Source: Nitrosomonas aestuarii (lineage in GTDB: Bacteria; Pseudomonadota; Gammaproteobacteria; Burkholderiales; Nitrosomonadaceae). From it: a stretch of DNA of 64,000 nt. Below are positions 46,979-56,810 of the stretch, in pieces. Position 1 is the first letter of the stretch, and the number at the start of each line of letters is the position of its first letter. The stretch covers positions 1 through 64,000 of the forward strand of contig NZ_QAAE01000002.1 of assembly GCF_003046585.1 (NCBI RefSeq), given 5' to 3'. Both the position numbers and the translations under genes were made by a program. Below the pieces are notes generated by a model. That model searched no databases and was not told the origin of the DNA. It saw only the letters and a program-made list of their open reading frames with translations.

Positions 46979-48481
46979 ATGTCATCCGCCCCCTTACGAA
47001 GTGAACCACGCATTCTGTTTATTACTCCCGAAGTTTTTCCATTATGCAAAACCGGGGGCTTGGGAGATGTCAGTGCGGCATTGCCCGCAGCTCTGCGAGT
47101 CATGCGCATGGATGTCAGACTCCTTATTCCAGGTTATCCACAGGTCATACAAGGATTAAAGCTCAAACGAAAAGTAGCTGAATTCAACATGCTGCCACAA
47201 TTTCCGTCTGCCACTTTACGGTCAGCAAAGCTCTCGGTCAATACATCTACAAGCATTCCGGTTTTCATCATTGACTGCCCCGAACTTTACCAGCGGGAAG
47301 GCGGACCCTACCAAGATCCGGCAGGCCAGGACTGGCCGGATAATGCGCGCCGTTTTGGATTGCTTTGTAAAATCGCGGCAATTCTGGCAAGCGATGCCAG
47401 TCCATTGACCTGGCGGCCGCATCTCGCACATTGTAATGACTGGCAAAGCGGGCTTGCACCCGCTTATTTGCACTTTCACCAGGGGCATAAAGCAGCGTCG
47501 ATCATGACCATACATAATCTCGCTTTCCAGGGTAATTTTCCGCCTGAGAATGTTGTCCAATTAGGGTTGCCTGCTGCCAGTTTCGGCATACATGGACTGG
47601 AATATTACAATAACATGTCTTTTCTCAAAGGCGGAATTTACTATGCTGACCATATCACGACAGTGAGTCCGAACTATGCAAAGGAAATCCAGTCCGAACC
47701 GCTGGGTTTCGGCATGCAGGGATTACTGGCTGCGCGTCAGCATCATATCAGCGGAATTGTTAACGGCATTGATGAAAACGAATGGAACCCCGCCAGCGAC
47801 CCCTATATCGCGCGCAATTACTCCAGCACCAGTCTGTCTGCCAAAAGGGTCAACAAACAAGCTCTGCAAAAAGAAATGGGACTGACCCCCGACTCGGCCA
47901 TACCGCTTTTTGCCACGATCGGACGCATTACCCACCAGAAAGGATACGATTTGCTGCTGCAGGTTGCGTCACAACTGGTCGAAATACCTGCTCAACTCAT
48001 AATACTGGGCAGTGGCGATAAAACACTGGAAAGCAAGTTAATTGCGCTTGCCAAATCATATCCTGGCAAAATTTCCGTACGAATCGGCTATAGTGAATCC
48101 ATGTCTCATAAAATTGAAGCAGGCGCAGATTGCTTCCTGATGCCATCGCGTTTTGAGCCTTGTGGCTTGAATCAGATGTACAGCCAACGCTACGGAACAC
48201 CTCCCTTGGTACACGCAACAGGCGGGCTGTTAGACACTGTCATAGACTGTACTCCTTCGACGCTGAAAGATAAAAGCGCCAGCGGCTTTCTATTTGATCA
48301 GATGACCGCAAACGACTTTTTCCTGGCGATCAAACAGGCAGTAGCTGCATACCGCGTACCCAGAACCTGGCAGAACCTGCAACAAAACGGCATGAATAAA
48401 GACTTTAGCTGGCGTACCAGTGCAACCGCCTATCGCAAGCTATATCTGTCATTGTCTGCACCTTCATCCTCTAAAATATAA
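46979..48481 (+). CDS. glgA: Glycogen synthase GlgA
   Basis: A 500-residue GT5 glycogen synthase adding glucose from ADP-glucose to alpha-1,4 chains. The ADP-glucose loop KTGGLGDVSAALP is at residues 24-36; later NDWQSGLAPAYL, TIHNLAFQGNFP, TVSPNYAKEI, IVNGIDENEWNP, ATIGRITHQKGYDLL and the C-terminal FLMPSRFEPCGLNQMYSQRYG with the catalytic Glu. Last gene of the cluster, starting 2 bases after pgi. The end is not followed by an obvious terminator. Confidence 0.97.
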   Translation: MSSAPLRSEPRILFITPEVFPLCKTGGLGDVSAALPAALRVMRMDVRLLIPGYPQVIQGLKLKRKVAEFNMLPQFPSATLRSAKLSVNTSTSIPVFIIDCPELYQREGGPYQDPAGQDWPDNARRFGLLCKIAAILASDASPLTWRPHLAHCNDWQSGLAPAYLHFHQGHKAASIMTIHNLAFQGNFPPENVVQLGLPAASFGIHGLEYYNNMSFLKGGIYYADHITTVSPNYAKEIQSEPLGFGMQGLLAARQHHISGIVNGIDENEWNPASDPYIARNYSSTSLSAKRVNKQALQKEMGLTPDSAIPLFATIGRITHQKGYDLLLQVASQLVEIPAQLIILGSGDKTLESKLIALAKSYPGKISVRIGYSESMSHKIEAGADCFLMPSRFEPCGLNQMYSQRYGTPPLVHATGGLLDTVIDCTPSTLKDKSASGFLFDQMTANDFFLAIKQAVAAYRVPRTWQNLQQNGMNKDFSWRTSATAYRKLYLSLSAPSSSKI

Positions 48482-48820
48482 ATTGATTGCGTTCATATCT
48501 TAAATAACACTGAAATTAATGTTAATTCGAATCGCGTATACTGCATTTTCCGCTGAGCACCACTGATAGTTGGCCTGCCAGAATATACTTTTATTTTTTG
48601 ATTCTTTGATCTATTTGAATCAAACAGTCAAACTGGCATGAAAGGATTCTTATTTTTATTAGGCAATTTCTAGGAGAGGTTCATCGCTTTGACCGGATAT
48701 ATTAATTTACATGAAAGATGGGGCTTGCATTTTTCACAAATACCATGTGAGAATTTTATTCGATTTATTTCTTAGAATATTATTAAAGTCGTAATATTTA
48801 CTACTGAACAGAGGGGCGCT
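48482..48820 (+). other. Intergenic region upstream of the LpxK-like gene
   Basis: A 339-base, AT-rich spacer. GTATACT near 48536 could be a -10 element. No ORF, hairpin of strength or RNA gene was recognised. Confidence 0.35.
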
Positions 48821-49942
48821 ATGAAACTATCCGAATTATATTGGCACCGTATTACACCCTTACATATTTTGCTTTGGCCACTCAGTCTATTGTTCGGTTT
48901 ATTCATGCGTATACGCAAATTATGTTACTGGCTGGACTTTTTTCCAACCGTCAAATTACCCGTACCCGTAATTGTGGTGGACAGCATAACTACCAAAGAT
49001 GGCGGCAAAACGCCACTAATATTATGGCTTGTCGATATGCTGCAGACACGCGGTTTACGTCCAGGCATTGTTACACGTGGCAATCTGGATAATCCGGGCA
49101 ATCCTGAAGCGGTAACAAAAAACAGTGATCCGACAACCGTGCGCGGTAAAGCGTTACTCATGGCACAGCGTTTTGAAAATATCTGTCCGGTGTGGGTCGG
49201 CGGCGACCCCGCCGATGTGGCTCAGGCATTACTGAAAGCAAGCCCCGAATGTAACGTTATTATTTGCACTACCGGGCTGCAACATCCACGCCTGGAACGT
49301 GATTTTGAGATTGCTGTCGCTGACTTCAGTGAATCCAGCTTCGGCAATGGCTTGCTGTTGCCTGCAGGTCCATTACGTACAAGCATCAGGCGTTTACACA
49401 ACGTGGATGCGGTCGTAATTAATGGCTCACAAAAGTATCATTATGACACCCGAGAATGGGCACCGACATATTTTATGAAGCTGGTCGGGGAAACGATTTA
49501 TAATTTATCCAAGCCCGACATCCGTCATCCGATTACTATCCTGAAAAACAGGAAACTGTACGCCATTGCCAGTTACGAAAACTCACAATGGTTTTTTGAT
49601 CAATTGCTACAGACCGGGCTTCAGAGCGATCTGCATACTGTTGCTGAAGACCATCGATTTGTAGAACAGGATTTTTACGATTTGCATGCAGAGGCAGTCA
49701 TCATGCCTGAAGAAGACGCCTTGCAGTGCCAGGCATTTGCCAGAGATAGAATTTGGGCATTACCGGTAGAAGCATGGATCAGCGGTGAGCTGCAAGCGCT
49801 GGTGCTCAACCAGCTCAGAACAAAATTTGCCGATTCAGATGTTTTAAACGAACTATTTGCCTGCTCCGCAAATGACAGTTACGCCATCAAAAAAAAGAAA
49901 ATATACTGGTATGCGACCCGATTATCTGACTTTTCTCACTAA
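48821..49942 (+). CDS. LpxK-like protein with degenerate active site
   Basis: A 373-residue homologue of tetraacyldisaccharide 4'-kinase: N-terminal membrane helix (ITPLHILLWPLSLLFGLFM), the KLPVPVIVVDSIT start, LLPAGPLRTSIRRL and the family layout. Yet the kinase loop, normally VGGTGKTP, reads TTKDGGKTP (Lys63-Thr64 kept); the SRGYGG segment reads TRGNLDNP; GxDR reads GGDPAD; and the catalytic DDGLQH motif reads TTGLQH (150-154), losing both Asp, including the proposed base. It is therefore probably not a normal lipid A kinase, and a true lpxK should lie elsewhere. Alone on its strand, convergent with lnt. Confidence 0.82.
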   Translation: MKLSELYWHRITPLHILLWPLSLLFGLFMRIRKLCYWLDFFPTVKLPVPVIVVDSITTKDGGKTPLILWLVDMLQTRGLRPGIVTRGNLDNPGNPEAVTKNSDPTTVRGKALLMAQRFENICPVWVGGDPADVAQALLKASPECNVIICTTGLQHPRLERDFEIAVADFSESSFGNGLLLPAGPLRTSIRRLHNVDAVVINGSQKYHYDTREWAPTYFMKLVGETIYNLSKPDIRHPITILKNRKLYAIASYENSQWFFDQLLQTGLQSDLHTVAEDHRFVEQDFYDLHAEAVIMPEEDALQCQAFARDRIWALPVEAWISGELQALVLNQLRTKFADSDVLNELFACSANDSYAIKKKKIYWYATRLSDFSH

Positions 49943-49963
49943 ATTGCAGGCACTACACAATTA

Positions 49964-49995
49964 GCGATGTGCGCTAACAAAGCGCAGTTCATCGC
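49964..49995. terminator. Strong hairpin in a convergent gap, possible bidirectional terminator
   Basis: GCGATG-TGCGCT (49964-49975), loop AACAA, then AGCGCA (49981-49986), a GTT bulge and CATCGC (49990-49995): 12 paired bases with a 3-base bulge. It lies between the 3' ends of the LpxK-like gene and lnt. No long T-run on either side, so factor-independent termination is uncertain. Confidence 0.45.
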
Positions 49996-50071
49996 TTCAT
50001 ACATCAGCATAGTGACGGGTTAACCCATGAGACAAAAATCATTGGCGGCACCGACGCAAAAAAATTGGAAT

Positions 50072-51571
50072 TTACGTCCTGCGTACTGTGCGAATGCTTG
50101 AAATAATTCCTATGAATAAGAGAATGCCTGCCAGCCCTAATACAAGATAATTTCCCACTCTGACATAAGGCGTGGCACCGGAAAAACCTTGTGCCTGTCC
50201 ATGCAGACCGGTTGTAGTGAAAACTTCGATTTGTTCCAGCACTTGGCCACGCTCATTGATGATGGCCGTCACCCCGGTATTGGTGGACCGCAGCATATAG
50301 CGTCCGGTCTCCAATGCACGCATTTGTGATATCTGCAAATGCTGATGCGGCCCGATAGAGCGTCCGAACCAGGCGTCATTACTTACATTTACCAACAGTG
50401 TTGCCTGCGGCAGCTGATTGATGATCTCTTCACCAAATACATCCTCATAACAAATATTGACCGCAACCTGTTGTCCGGCCAGTTGCATTGGCTGCTGATC
50501 CGTGCTGCCACGTGAGAAATCTGACAAAGGAATTTGCAGTACATTGATGATCCATCCAAAAACAGGTTTGAATGGAATAAACTCCCCAAACGGCACCAAA
50601 TGATGTTTTCGGTAAACCTGTTCCGGCGATGTCCCAAAACTGAACATGCTGTTGTAATAGGCGTCATTGGCGTTTGTTGCATGCTCAGCCAGACCGATCA
50701 GCACGTCGCCGTTATTTTTTCTGGCGTGATCCGCCAGATAAGCCAGATAAGCAGGCGGCACGGCGTCATTAAAAAGCGGTATCGAAATTTCGGGTGTTAC
50801 GATCAGACGGCTCTCGCTTTCCAGTATCAATTCAGCGTAGGTTCGCATGGTTTTCTCTACATGATCTTCGCGCCACTTCAGGTCCTGTTCGATATTACCC
50901 TGCAACAGACTGACACTAACCGGTTCACCGGCCGGCTTGGTCCAACTGACGAATTGCAGACCCAGTCCGCTTAACCATATCAGGCCCGCAAGCGCACCAA
51001 ACCGCCAGGCAGCCATGCCTTTTTCAAACCAGAAACAAAGCAAGGCGGCACTTAATGCCATTATCAGTGAAATACCGTAGACTCCGACAACAGGTGCAAA
51101 CCCGGCCAGCGGACTGACAGGCGCCTGTGAATAGCCGAGTGCGAGCCATGGAAAACCGGTAAACAAAGTGCCGCGCAGCCATTCCATCAGCATCCAGCCG
51201 GATGCCGCAACACCTGCCCAGACATAGGATGAAGCCGGACGCATACAGGCGGCCAGCCAGCCACATGCAGCCGGAAATAATGATAAATAGGCACAAAGTA
51301 TTAACAGCGCAAATACCGCAAGCGCCGGGGGCATGGCGCCAAAATCGTGCAGACTCACATAAAGCCAGGTAACACCGGCACTGAATAATCCCATCCCATA
51401 TGAAAAACCTAGCCAGGCGGCATGCGCGGTTTTCAGACTGTTGCGCCAGAAAAAAAACAGCACCGTCAGTGCCAGTACTGGAACAGGAAACCAGTAAAAA
51501 GGCGCAAAACCGGATACGGTCAAAACACCCAGAAGGAATACAACAATACTTTTAAAATTTAAATTTTTCAA
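50072..51571 (-). CDS. lnt: Apolipoprotein N-acyltransferase
   Basis: A 499-residue inner-membrane enzyme that adds the third acyl chain to lipoproteins, acting on the two lipoproteins in this window among others. N-terminal half has about seven hydrophobic segments; the C-terminal nitrilase-like periplasmic domain carries the triad Glu261 (IVTPEISIP), Lys322 (YRKHHLVPFGEF) and Cys374 (AVNICYEDVFGE). A last hydrophobic segment (LVLGLAGILLFIGIIS) closes it. Length normal. lnt is usually paired with a corC-type gene; none is adjacent here. Confidence 0.96.
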   Translation of the reverse strand: MKNLNFKSIVVFLLGVLTVSGFAPFYWFPVPVLALTVLFFFWRNSLKTAHAAWLGFSYGMGLFSAGVTWLYVSLHDFGAMPPALAVFALLILCAYLSLFPAACGWLAACMRPASSYVWAGVAASGWMLMEWLRGTLFTGFPWLALGYSQAPVSPLAGFAPVVGVYGISLIMALSAALLCFWFEKGMAAWRFGALAGLIWLSGLGLQFVSWTKPAGEPVSVSLLQGNIEQDLKWREDHVEKTMRTYAELILESESRLIVTPEISIPLFNDAVPPAYLAYLADHARKNNGDVLIGLAEHATNANDAYYNSMFSFGTSPEQVYRKHHLVPFGEFIPFKPVFGWIINVLQIPLSDFSRGSTDQQPMQLAGQQVAVNICYEDVFGEEIINQLPQATLLVNVSNDAWFGRSIGPHQHLQISQMRALETGRYMLRSTNTGVTAIINERGQVLEQIEVFTTTGLHGQAQGFSGATPYVRVGNYLVLGLAGILLFIGIISSIRTVRRT

Positions 51572-52191
51572 TTGATCGAGGTTCTGTATTTTTTGCAGAG
51601 TATATCATCCATAAATCTGCAACTGATCAATCGAATAGAGGTGGCCATCAAATTTCAGTTAAAAACACATAGATCAACGCGAACTTCATCGATACACCAG
51701 TGTTTGCCGGCACCCAGGATTGATCCGAAATTATTGCTTGACCATAAGTCCCCGGCACCAGCCCCACGAGTATCCAAACCCTGTGCCTATAATGACCACC
51801 TGTCCCATCAAAGCTTACGCAGCTATCCAGATTCTTCACTTAGCCAGTCATCATGCGTAACTAATCAGTTTTGCCATGGGGTTATTGTGATTATCCACAC
51901 ATGTAATGAATGACAATACTGCTTACGTTAGACTGCATCAACAGACTGTTGGAAAACTATTGCCTTACCGCTCCGGCGTTAAAAACAAGCTTAAAATTCG
52001 CCTGCAATAATTTTATCATCTGTTTTTATCGTGTATTGCCCGCCTCAAAAACGTTTTTCAATGGCCTGTTAATACCGAGATTACGAAAAGACGGTCTTAG
52101 TGCGTATAATAAGCGACCAATAAACGTTTACTATTCCAATAAAAAACTAAAACGACAAACAACATCTCTTAATTTGCATAACAAACAAAAC
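51572..52191 (+). other. Intergenic/leader region of lysS
   Basis: A 620-base region between lnt and lysS starts. The lysS frame runs open without stop back to 51910, but the extra sequence has no LysRS homology or start signal, so it is taken as non-coding. TTACGA (52081-52086), 18 bases, TATAAT (52105-52110) is the best promoter candidate, 81 bases before the lysS ATG. Confidence 0.45.
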
Positions 52192-53703
52192 ATGACCCAG
52201 GAAAACCCATCTGCTTCGCCCCAACAAGATGAAAATCAGATTATTGCCGAGCGCCGCGCCAAGCTTGCGGCACTGCGACAGGACGGCAATGCTTTTCCAA
52301 ATACTTTTCGGCGCGAAAATCTGGCTGCTGCGTTACACGCACATTATGGTGAACAATCCAAGGAAACACTGACCGAGACGCCTGCAACTGCTAAAGTCGC
52401 AGGGCGCATGGTGCTCAAGCGTGTGATGGGTAAGGCAAGTTTCGCTACTATTCAGGATATGAGCGGACGCATTCAGTTATATATTTCCAACGACCATACC
52501 GGAGAAGCGGCACATACGGCATTTAAACATTATGATCTGGGTGATATTCTCGGCGCTGAAGGCGTACTGTTTAAAACCAAAACAGGTGAGTTATCCATAC
52601 GTGTTACCGGCTTGCAGTTACTGACAAAATCGCTGCGCCCATTGCCGGAAAAATTTCATGGCCTGACGGATCAGGAACAAAAATACCGCCAGCGTTATCT
52701 GGATCTGATTACCAATGAGGAGGCGCGCAAAGTTTTCACGCTGCGGTCGAAGATTATTCAGTCCATGCGAAACTTTTTTGTTGCGCGTGATTATCTCGAG
52801 GTCGAGACACCCATGATGCACCCGATTCCAGGAGGTGCTACCGCCCGTCCGTTTTCCACGCATCATAATGCACTGGATATGAAGTTGTTTTTACGCATTG
52901 CGCCCGAGCTTTATCTCAAACGACTGGTAGTCGGCGGCATGGAAAAAGTATTTGAAATTAATCGTAATTTCAGAAATGAAGGTATCTCCACCCGGCACAA
53001 TCCGGAATTCACCATGCTGGAATTTTATGAAGCGTATCAGGATTTCAATTATTTGATGGGTTTCACAGAGGAACTGCTCAGATATGTCTCGCAAACCGTA
53101 TTGGGTACCGCCGTGATGACCTACCAGGAACGCAAGATTGATTTCAGTAAACCGTTTATGCGCATGACCATTACGCAGGCCATTATGAAATTTCACCCGG
53201 AATACACCGAGGATCAGCTTTCTGACCGTGATTATCTAGTCAATCGATTGACTAAGCTGGGTATCCACTACAACCCCAGTGACGGCATCGGTGGTTTGCA
53301 GTTATCGCTTTTTGACGAAACGACCGAACACTTATTGTTTGAACCCACGTTCATCGTCGATTACCCCGCTGAAGTTTCGCCGCTGGCTCGGCGCAATGAT
53401 CATAACATCGCAATCACCGATCGATTCGAACTGTACATTGCAGGACGCGAAATCGCAAACGGATTCTCAGAGTTAAATGATCCTGAGGATCAAGCGGAGC
53501 GTTTTCAAGAGCAAGCTAAAGCAAAAGATGCTGGCGATGCCGAAGCCATGCATTATGATGCCGATTATATTCGCGCTCTGGAATACGGTTTGCCGCCCAC
53601 AGCAGGGGAAGGCATCGGCATAGACCGTCTGATAATGCTTTTTACGGACAGTCCGAGCATTCGTGATGTTATTTTGTTTCCTCAACTACGCCGGGAGGAT
53701 TAA
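52192..53703 (+). CDS. lysS: Lysyl-tRNA synthetase, class II
   Basis: A 503-residue class II synthetase. The start [20 protein letters not shown] is chosen because it begins the usual acidic N-terminus ([15 protein letters not shown]). An OB-fold tRNA anticodon-binding domain follows ([20 protein letters not shown]), then motif 1 ([17 protein letters not shown]), motif 2 ([20 protein letters not shown]) and motif 3 ([13 protein letters not shown]). No clear ribosome binding site precedes the ATG. The gene converges with xerD with 27 bases between. The frame is open 94 codons further upstream (see findings). Confidence 0.95.
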   Translation: MTQENPSASPQQDENQIIAERRAKLAALRQDGNAFPNTFRRENLAAALHAHYGEQSKETLTETPATAKVAGRMVLKRVMGKASFATIQDMSGRIQLYISNDHTGEAAHTAFKHYDLGDILGAEGVLFKTKTGELSIRVTGLQLLTKSLRPLPEKFHGLTDQEQKYRQRYLDLITNEEARKVFTLRSKIIQSMRNFFVARDYLEVETPMMHPIPGGATARPFSTHHNALDMKLFLRIAPELYLKRLVVGGMEKVFEINRNFRNEGISTRHNPEFTMLEFYEAYQDFNYLMGFTEELLRYVSQTVLGTAVMTYQERKIDFSKPFMRMTITQAIMKFHPEYTEDQLSDRDYLVNRLTKLGIHYNPSDGIGGLQLSLFDETTEHLLFEPTFIVDYPAEVSPLARRNDHNIAITDRFELYIAGREIANGFSELNDPEDQAERFQEQAKAKDAGDAEAMHYDADYIRALEYGLPPTAGEGIGIDRLIMLFTDSPSIRDVILFPQLRRED

Positions 53704-53730
53704 CAGCCTTATAAACCATTCATGGGTCCG

Positions 53731-54645
53731 TCACCCTCTAGGATGATGCTTGCTATGCAGCTGCTTCAAGCGCTCACTGGCTATATGGGTATAAATTTGT
53801 GTAGTCGAAATATCTGCATGGCCTAATAATAGCTGCACTACGCGCAAATCAGCACCATGATTCAGCAGATGCGTCGCAAAAGCATGCCGGAGCGTGTGTG
53901 GCGACAGATGCTTTTTGATACCCACGGTTTGGGCATGGCGCTTAATCAGGTACCAGAAGGCCTGGCGGGTCATTGCACCGCCACGCGATGTCACAAAAAC
54001 GGTATCCGTCACAATTCCCTGAAGCAACAAAGGACGGGATTGCCGGGTATAGCGACTCAACCAATCGAGCGACTCTTCGCCGAGCGGCGTCAGGCGTTCT
54101 TTCCTGCCCTTTCCCATTACCCGGACCACGCCCATATCCTGGCTGACTTGCGAATATTTCAAATTGATAAGTTCCGAAACACGCAATCCACTTGCATACA
54201 AAACTTCCAGCATGGCCCGGTCACGCAAACCCAGAGAACTGCTTAGATCGGGCGCATTCAAAAGCAGCTCGACCTCCGTTTCCGTCAAGCTCTCGGGTAG
54301 ATTGCGAAGTAATTTAGGCGTCTCAATATTCAGACTGGGGTCAGTTGTTATTTTTCCCTGACGCAGTAAATAGCGATAAAAACGTTTCAGACTCGACAGT
54401 TCGCGGCTGGTAGTGCTGGCTTTTACTTTGGCAGATACCCTGGAAGCCAGAAATTCAAGCAAATCCGGATGGGTTGCATCAATGAGCGTTTCACGGCTCT
54501 TTTGGCTCTGCTTGCTGAGCCAGTCTGCAAACAGCTGCAAGTCGTTGCGATAACTTTGCAGCGTATTGCGTGAAAGACCGTCTTCCAGCCATAGTGCATC
54601 AAAAAACTCATCAAGTATCGCGGCGTTTTGTTCAGATACTCTCAT
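53731..54645 (-). CDS. xerD: Site-specific tyrosine recombinase XerD
   Basis: A 304-residue recombinase that with XerC resolves chromosome dimers at dif. ATG at 54645 is preferred to a start 16 codons upstream since MRVSEQNAAILDEFFDALWL fits XerD N-termini. Catalytic residues: Arg155 (ASGLRVSEL), Lys179 (GKGRKER), His250/Arg253 (HTLRHAFATHLL), His276 (LGHADIS) and Tyr285 (TTQIYTHI). The SAM-like N-terminal domain (VSAKVKASTTSRELSSLKRF) is complete. Its start overlaps the ogt stop by 14 bases. Confidence 0.93.
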   Translation of the reverse strand: MRVSEQNAAILDEFFDALWLEDGLSRNTLQSYRNDLQLFADWLSKQSQKSRETLIDATHPDLLEFLASRVSAKVKASTTSRELSSLKRFYRYLLRQGKITTDPSLNIETPKLLRNLPESLTETEVELLLNAPDLSSSLGLRDRAMLEVLYASGLRVSELINLKYSQVSQDMGVVRVMGKGRKERLTPLGEESLDWLSRYTRQSRPLLLQGIVTDTVFVTSRGGAMTRQAFWYLIKRHAQTVGIKKHLSPHTLRHAFATHLLNHGADLRVVQLLLGHADISTTQIYTHIASERLKQLHSKHHPRG

Positions 54646-55135
54646 GCTGCAACAACCATCGTTTGATTTCCAATGGTTCTCCATCTCTGGCATTCATAAA
54701 ACCTCCTAATCCGCCATTTTTTGCAATAATGCGATGGCAGGGTATAACAATCGGAATTTTATTGGCGCCGCACGCACGCCCAACGGCCCTGGGTGCAGAA
54801 TGAATTTTGACCGCAATATCAGCATAACTGCACGTTTGACCGCTGGGAATATCCTGAATTTGTTCCCACACACGCCGTTGATGAATAGTCCCGTTGATAT
54901 GAAGTGAAAGATCAAATGTATAACGGGGATCTGATAAATAGGCCTGCAGCTGTGCACAGACTTCCTTCGCTAACGGCGTACTGGGTGCCATGAGCGATGT
55001 ATTTAACGGCAGGTAATCAATTTCTGTCAGCCAATCCTCTTCGGTACATACCCCCAGGACAGCAAATGGCGCCATGATTTTTGCCTGATAACGATCATCT
55101 GTTTTGATCTGCTGATGATTGACGGACTTATTCAC
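54632..55135 (-). CDS. ogt: Methylated-DNA--protein-cysteine methyltransferase
   Basis: A 167-residue repair protein that removes O6-alkyl groups from guanine by transfer to its own Cys. Active-site motif IPIVIPCHRII, preceded by the DNA-binding Arg region (SAPRAVGRACGANKIP) and followed by GGLGGF. An N-terminal domain (APFAVLGVCTEEDWLTEID) precedes it. GTG at 55135 is the likely start; Met21 (55075) is an alternative. It overlaps xerD downstream by 14 bases. Confidence 0.93.
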   Translation of the reverse strand: MNKSVNHQQIKTDDRYQAKIMAPFAVLGVCTEEDWLTEIDYLPLNTSLMAPSTPLAKEVCAQLQAYLSDPRYTFDLSLHINGTIHQRRVWEQIQDIPSGQTCSYADIAVKIHSAPRAVGRACGANKIPIVIPCHRIIAKNGGLGGFMNARDGEPLEIKRWLLQHESI

Positions 55136-55412
55136 AATTTCTATTCTAATACTCTGAAACTCCGATAAAAAGGAACTTATAGCACAAACTCAATAGACTA
55201 ATAAATTGTACTAAAGTTGCATACGCATGCACTTCCGTAAACACAGCCCCTTGAATTAATTTTCATGATTCATGTAAAACCTACAGAAATACCGTAAAAA
55301 AAGTATATTTATAAGTAACCATCAGATTTCAAGATAAATTCTGCTGAATATACAATATGAAACGCACAAGCTAATAGCAACCAGAAGGAACTATATGGGT
55401 ATAGGCACAAGT

Positions 55413-56810
55413 TCAATTTCGCATCTGCTGTGACAGCAAACCATCCAACCAAACCTGCCATTGCCGATACTTTTCTTTCAATACAGTATTTTTACGGTCT
55501 ATCTTTATTTCTATTGGGTGCATCAATGGAAAAATATGACTGTTATTACCTGCCGCCAGCATTGCCGCACCCAAAAGACTGGTTTCTTTTTGCTGTAAAT
55601 GAAGTATTGGAAATGGAACGCATTGCGCAATTCCCTGTTGCAGACAAGTCAGCTCTGACAGCCCGCCTGAAAGGTATACCTGCGAAAGTGGCGATTGTTG
55701 ATGATATGCCTCGAGGATACGCACCACTCTGAAAACAATGGCTTCCAGCAATAGCGTGGCAATTTGTTTGGGCATTAGATGTTCAGTTGATTCGGAAAAG
55801 CGGAGTCCGATATCGCCGCAAAAATACGGCGCACCCAGACCACTGGGTTCAGCAAGACACAAAATATTGCTGGTGGCAAAGTCGTCGATATTGCATTCCC
55901 AGAATGGATAAGGCGCCAAAGCAGAAGAAATTGAATTCAGCGTACCTTCGCTGGCCATGTAAGCGGTGTAATTCTGGTCCTGATAAACCAGTGTTTGCAA
56001 AAATCCATCAAGCGGTTTAGTTTTTCCATCCAGATAGCGAATCACAAATCCGCCTGTTCCCAGATTGACCAAAGCTTTGGACGGATCGTTCATCACGCTG
56101 GCATAAAACGCGGCTGATTGGTCGCCGGCACTGGCCCGCAGCACCACGCCATTTGACAAAGGCAGATTGAACCCTGTCGTCGATTTGATTTGCGGCAGGA
56201 TAGCAGCAGGAATATTGAACAGATCACATAAAACGGATGACCATTGCTGCTGATGAATATTCATGAGCAACGTGCGTGCCGCCATTGATGCATCTGTACA
56301 AAAATGCTGTCCCTGCGTCCAGCGCCAGATCAAAAAAGCATCCAGCGTGCCTGTAAGCCAGACGCCTTGTGTCAACTTTTCGCGCCATTGCGGATTATCG
56401 TGCAGTAGAACGCTGAGCTTGGGCGCATAATAGTATGACGCCAAACGCAGTCCTGTTAATGACGGTATCAGCGTTTTGGCATTACCTGTTTGATCATGAT
56501 AACGCTGACCCCGGTTATCCTGCCAGGAAATCAGTGGCGTTATTGGATTTCCACGCTGTTTATCCCAGATCAAAAACGATGAACGTTGACTGCAAAGCCC
56601 TAATGGCGGCTTATGATCGGTGCACGCGAGGCATGCGGTCAGAACCGCCTCGGCAGTTTCGGCATAACGCAGCGCATCGCTTTCATATTGACCATCTGTT
56701 TGACGAATGACTGGCGCAGGCTGATTGATGATAAAACAAAGCGCGCCTTGCCGATCCATTAATGCGGCTTTGATTGATGTCGTACCCAGATCCAGCGCAA
56801 CTGCGATCAT
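55413..56810 (-). CDS. FGGY-family carbohydrate kinase, glycerol-kinase-like
   Basis: ATG at 56810 overlaps the glpD stop as ATGA and begins at the ATPase core VALDLGTTSIKAAL; an upstream start would add an unneeded segment. 465 residues with the FGGY pattern: WQDNRGQRYHD (GlpK reads WQDRRT here), ASAGDQSAAFYASV (GDQ motif), VNLGTGGFV and YLSGGLSELTCLQQG. A glycerol-3-phosphate dehydrogenase immediately upstream makes glycerol the natural substrate. Xylulose or another polyol is a fallback. Last gene of the minus-strand operon. Confidence 0.85.
   Translation of the reverse strand: MIAVALDLGTTSIKAALMDRQGALCFIINQPAPVIRQTDGQYESDALRYAETAEAVLTACLACTDHKPPLGLCSQRSSFLIWDKQRGNPITPLISWQDNRGQRYHDQTGNAKTLIPSLTGLRLASYYYAPKLSVLLHDNPQWREKLTQGVWLTGTLDAFLIWRWTQGQHFCTDASMAARTLLMNIHQQQWSSVLCDLFNIPAAILPQIKSTTGFNLPLSNGVVLRASAGDQSAAFYASVMNDPSKALVNLGTGGFVIRYLDGKTKPLDGFLQTLVYQDQNYTAYMASEGTLNSISSALAPYPFWECNIDDFATSNILCLAEPSGLGAPYFCGDIGLRFSESTEHLMPKQIATLLLEAIVFRVVRILEAYHQQSPLSQVYLSGGLSELTCLQQGIAQCVPFPILHLQQKETSLLGAAMLAAGNNSHIFPLMHPIEIKIDRKNTVLKEKYRQWQVWLDGLLSQQMRN

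Noticed and set aside
51648-51839. Minus-strand frame that might recall an IS6-type transposase fragment (WCIDE)
   Set aside because: The match is five residues long and no other transposase motif or inverted repeat is present.
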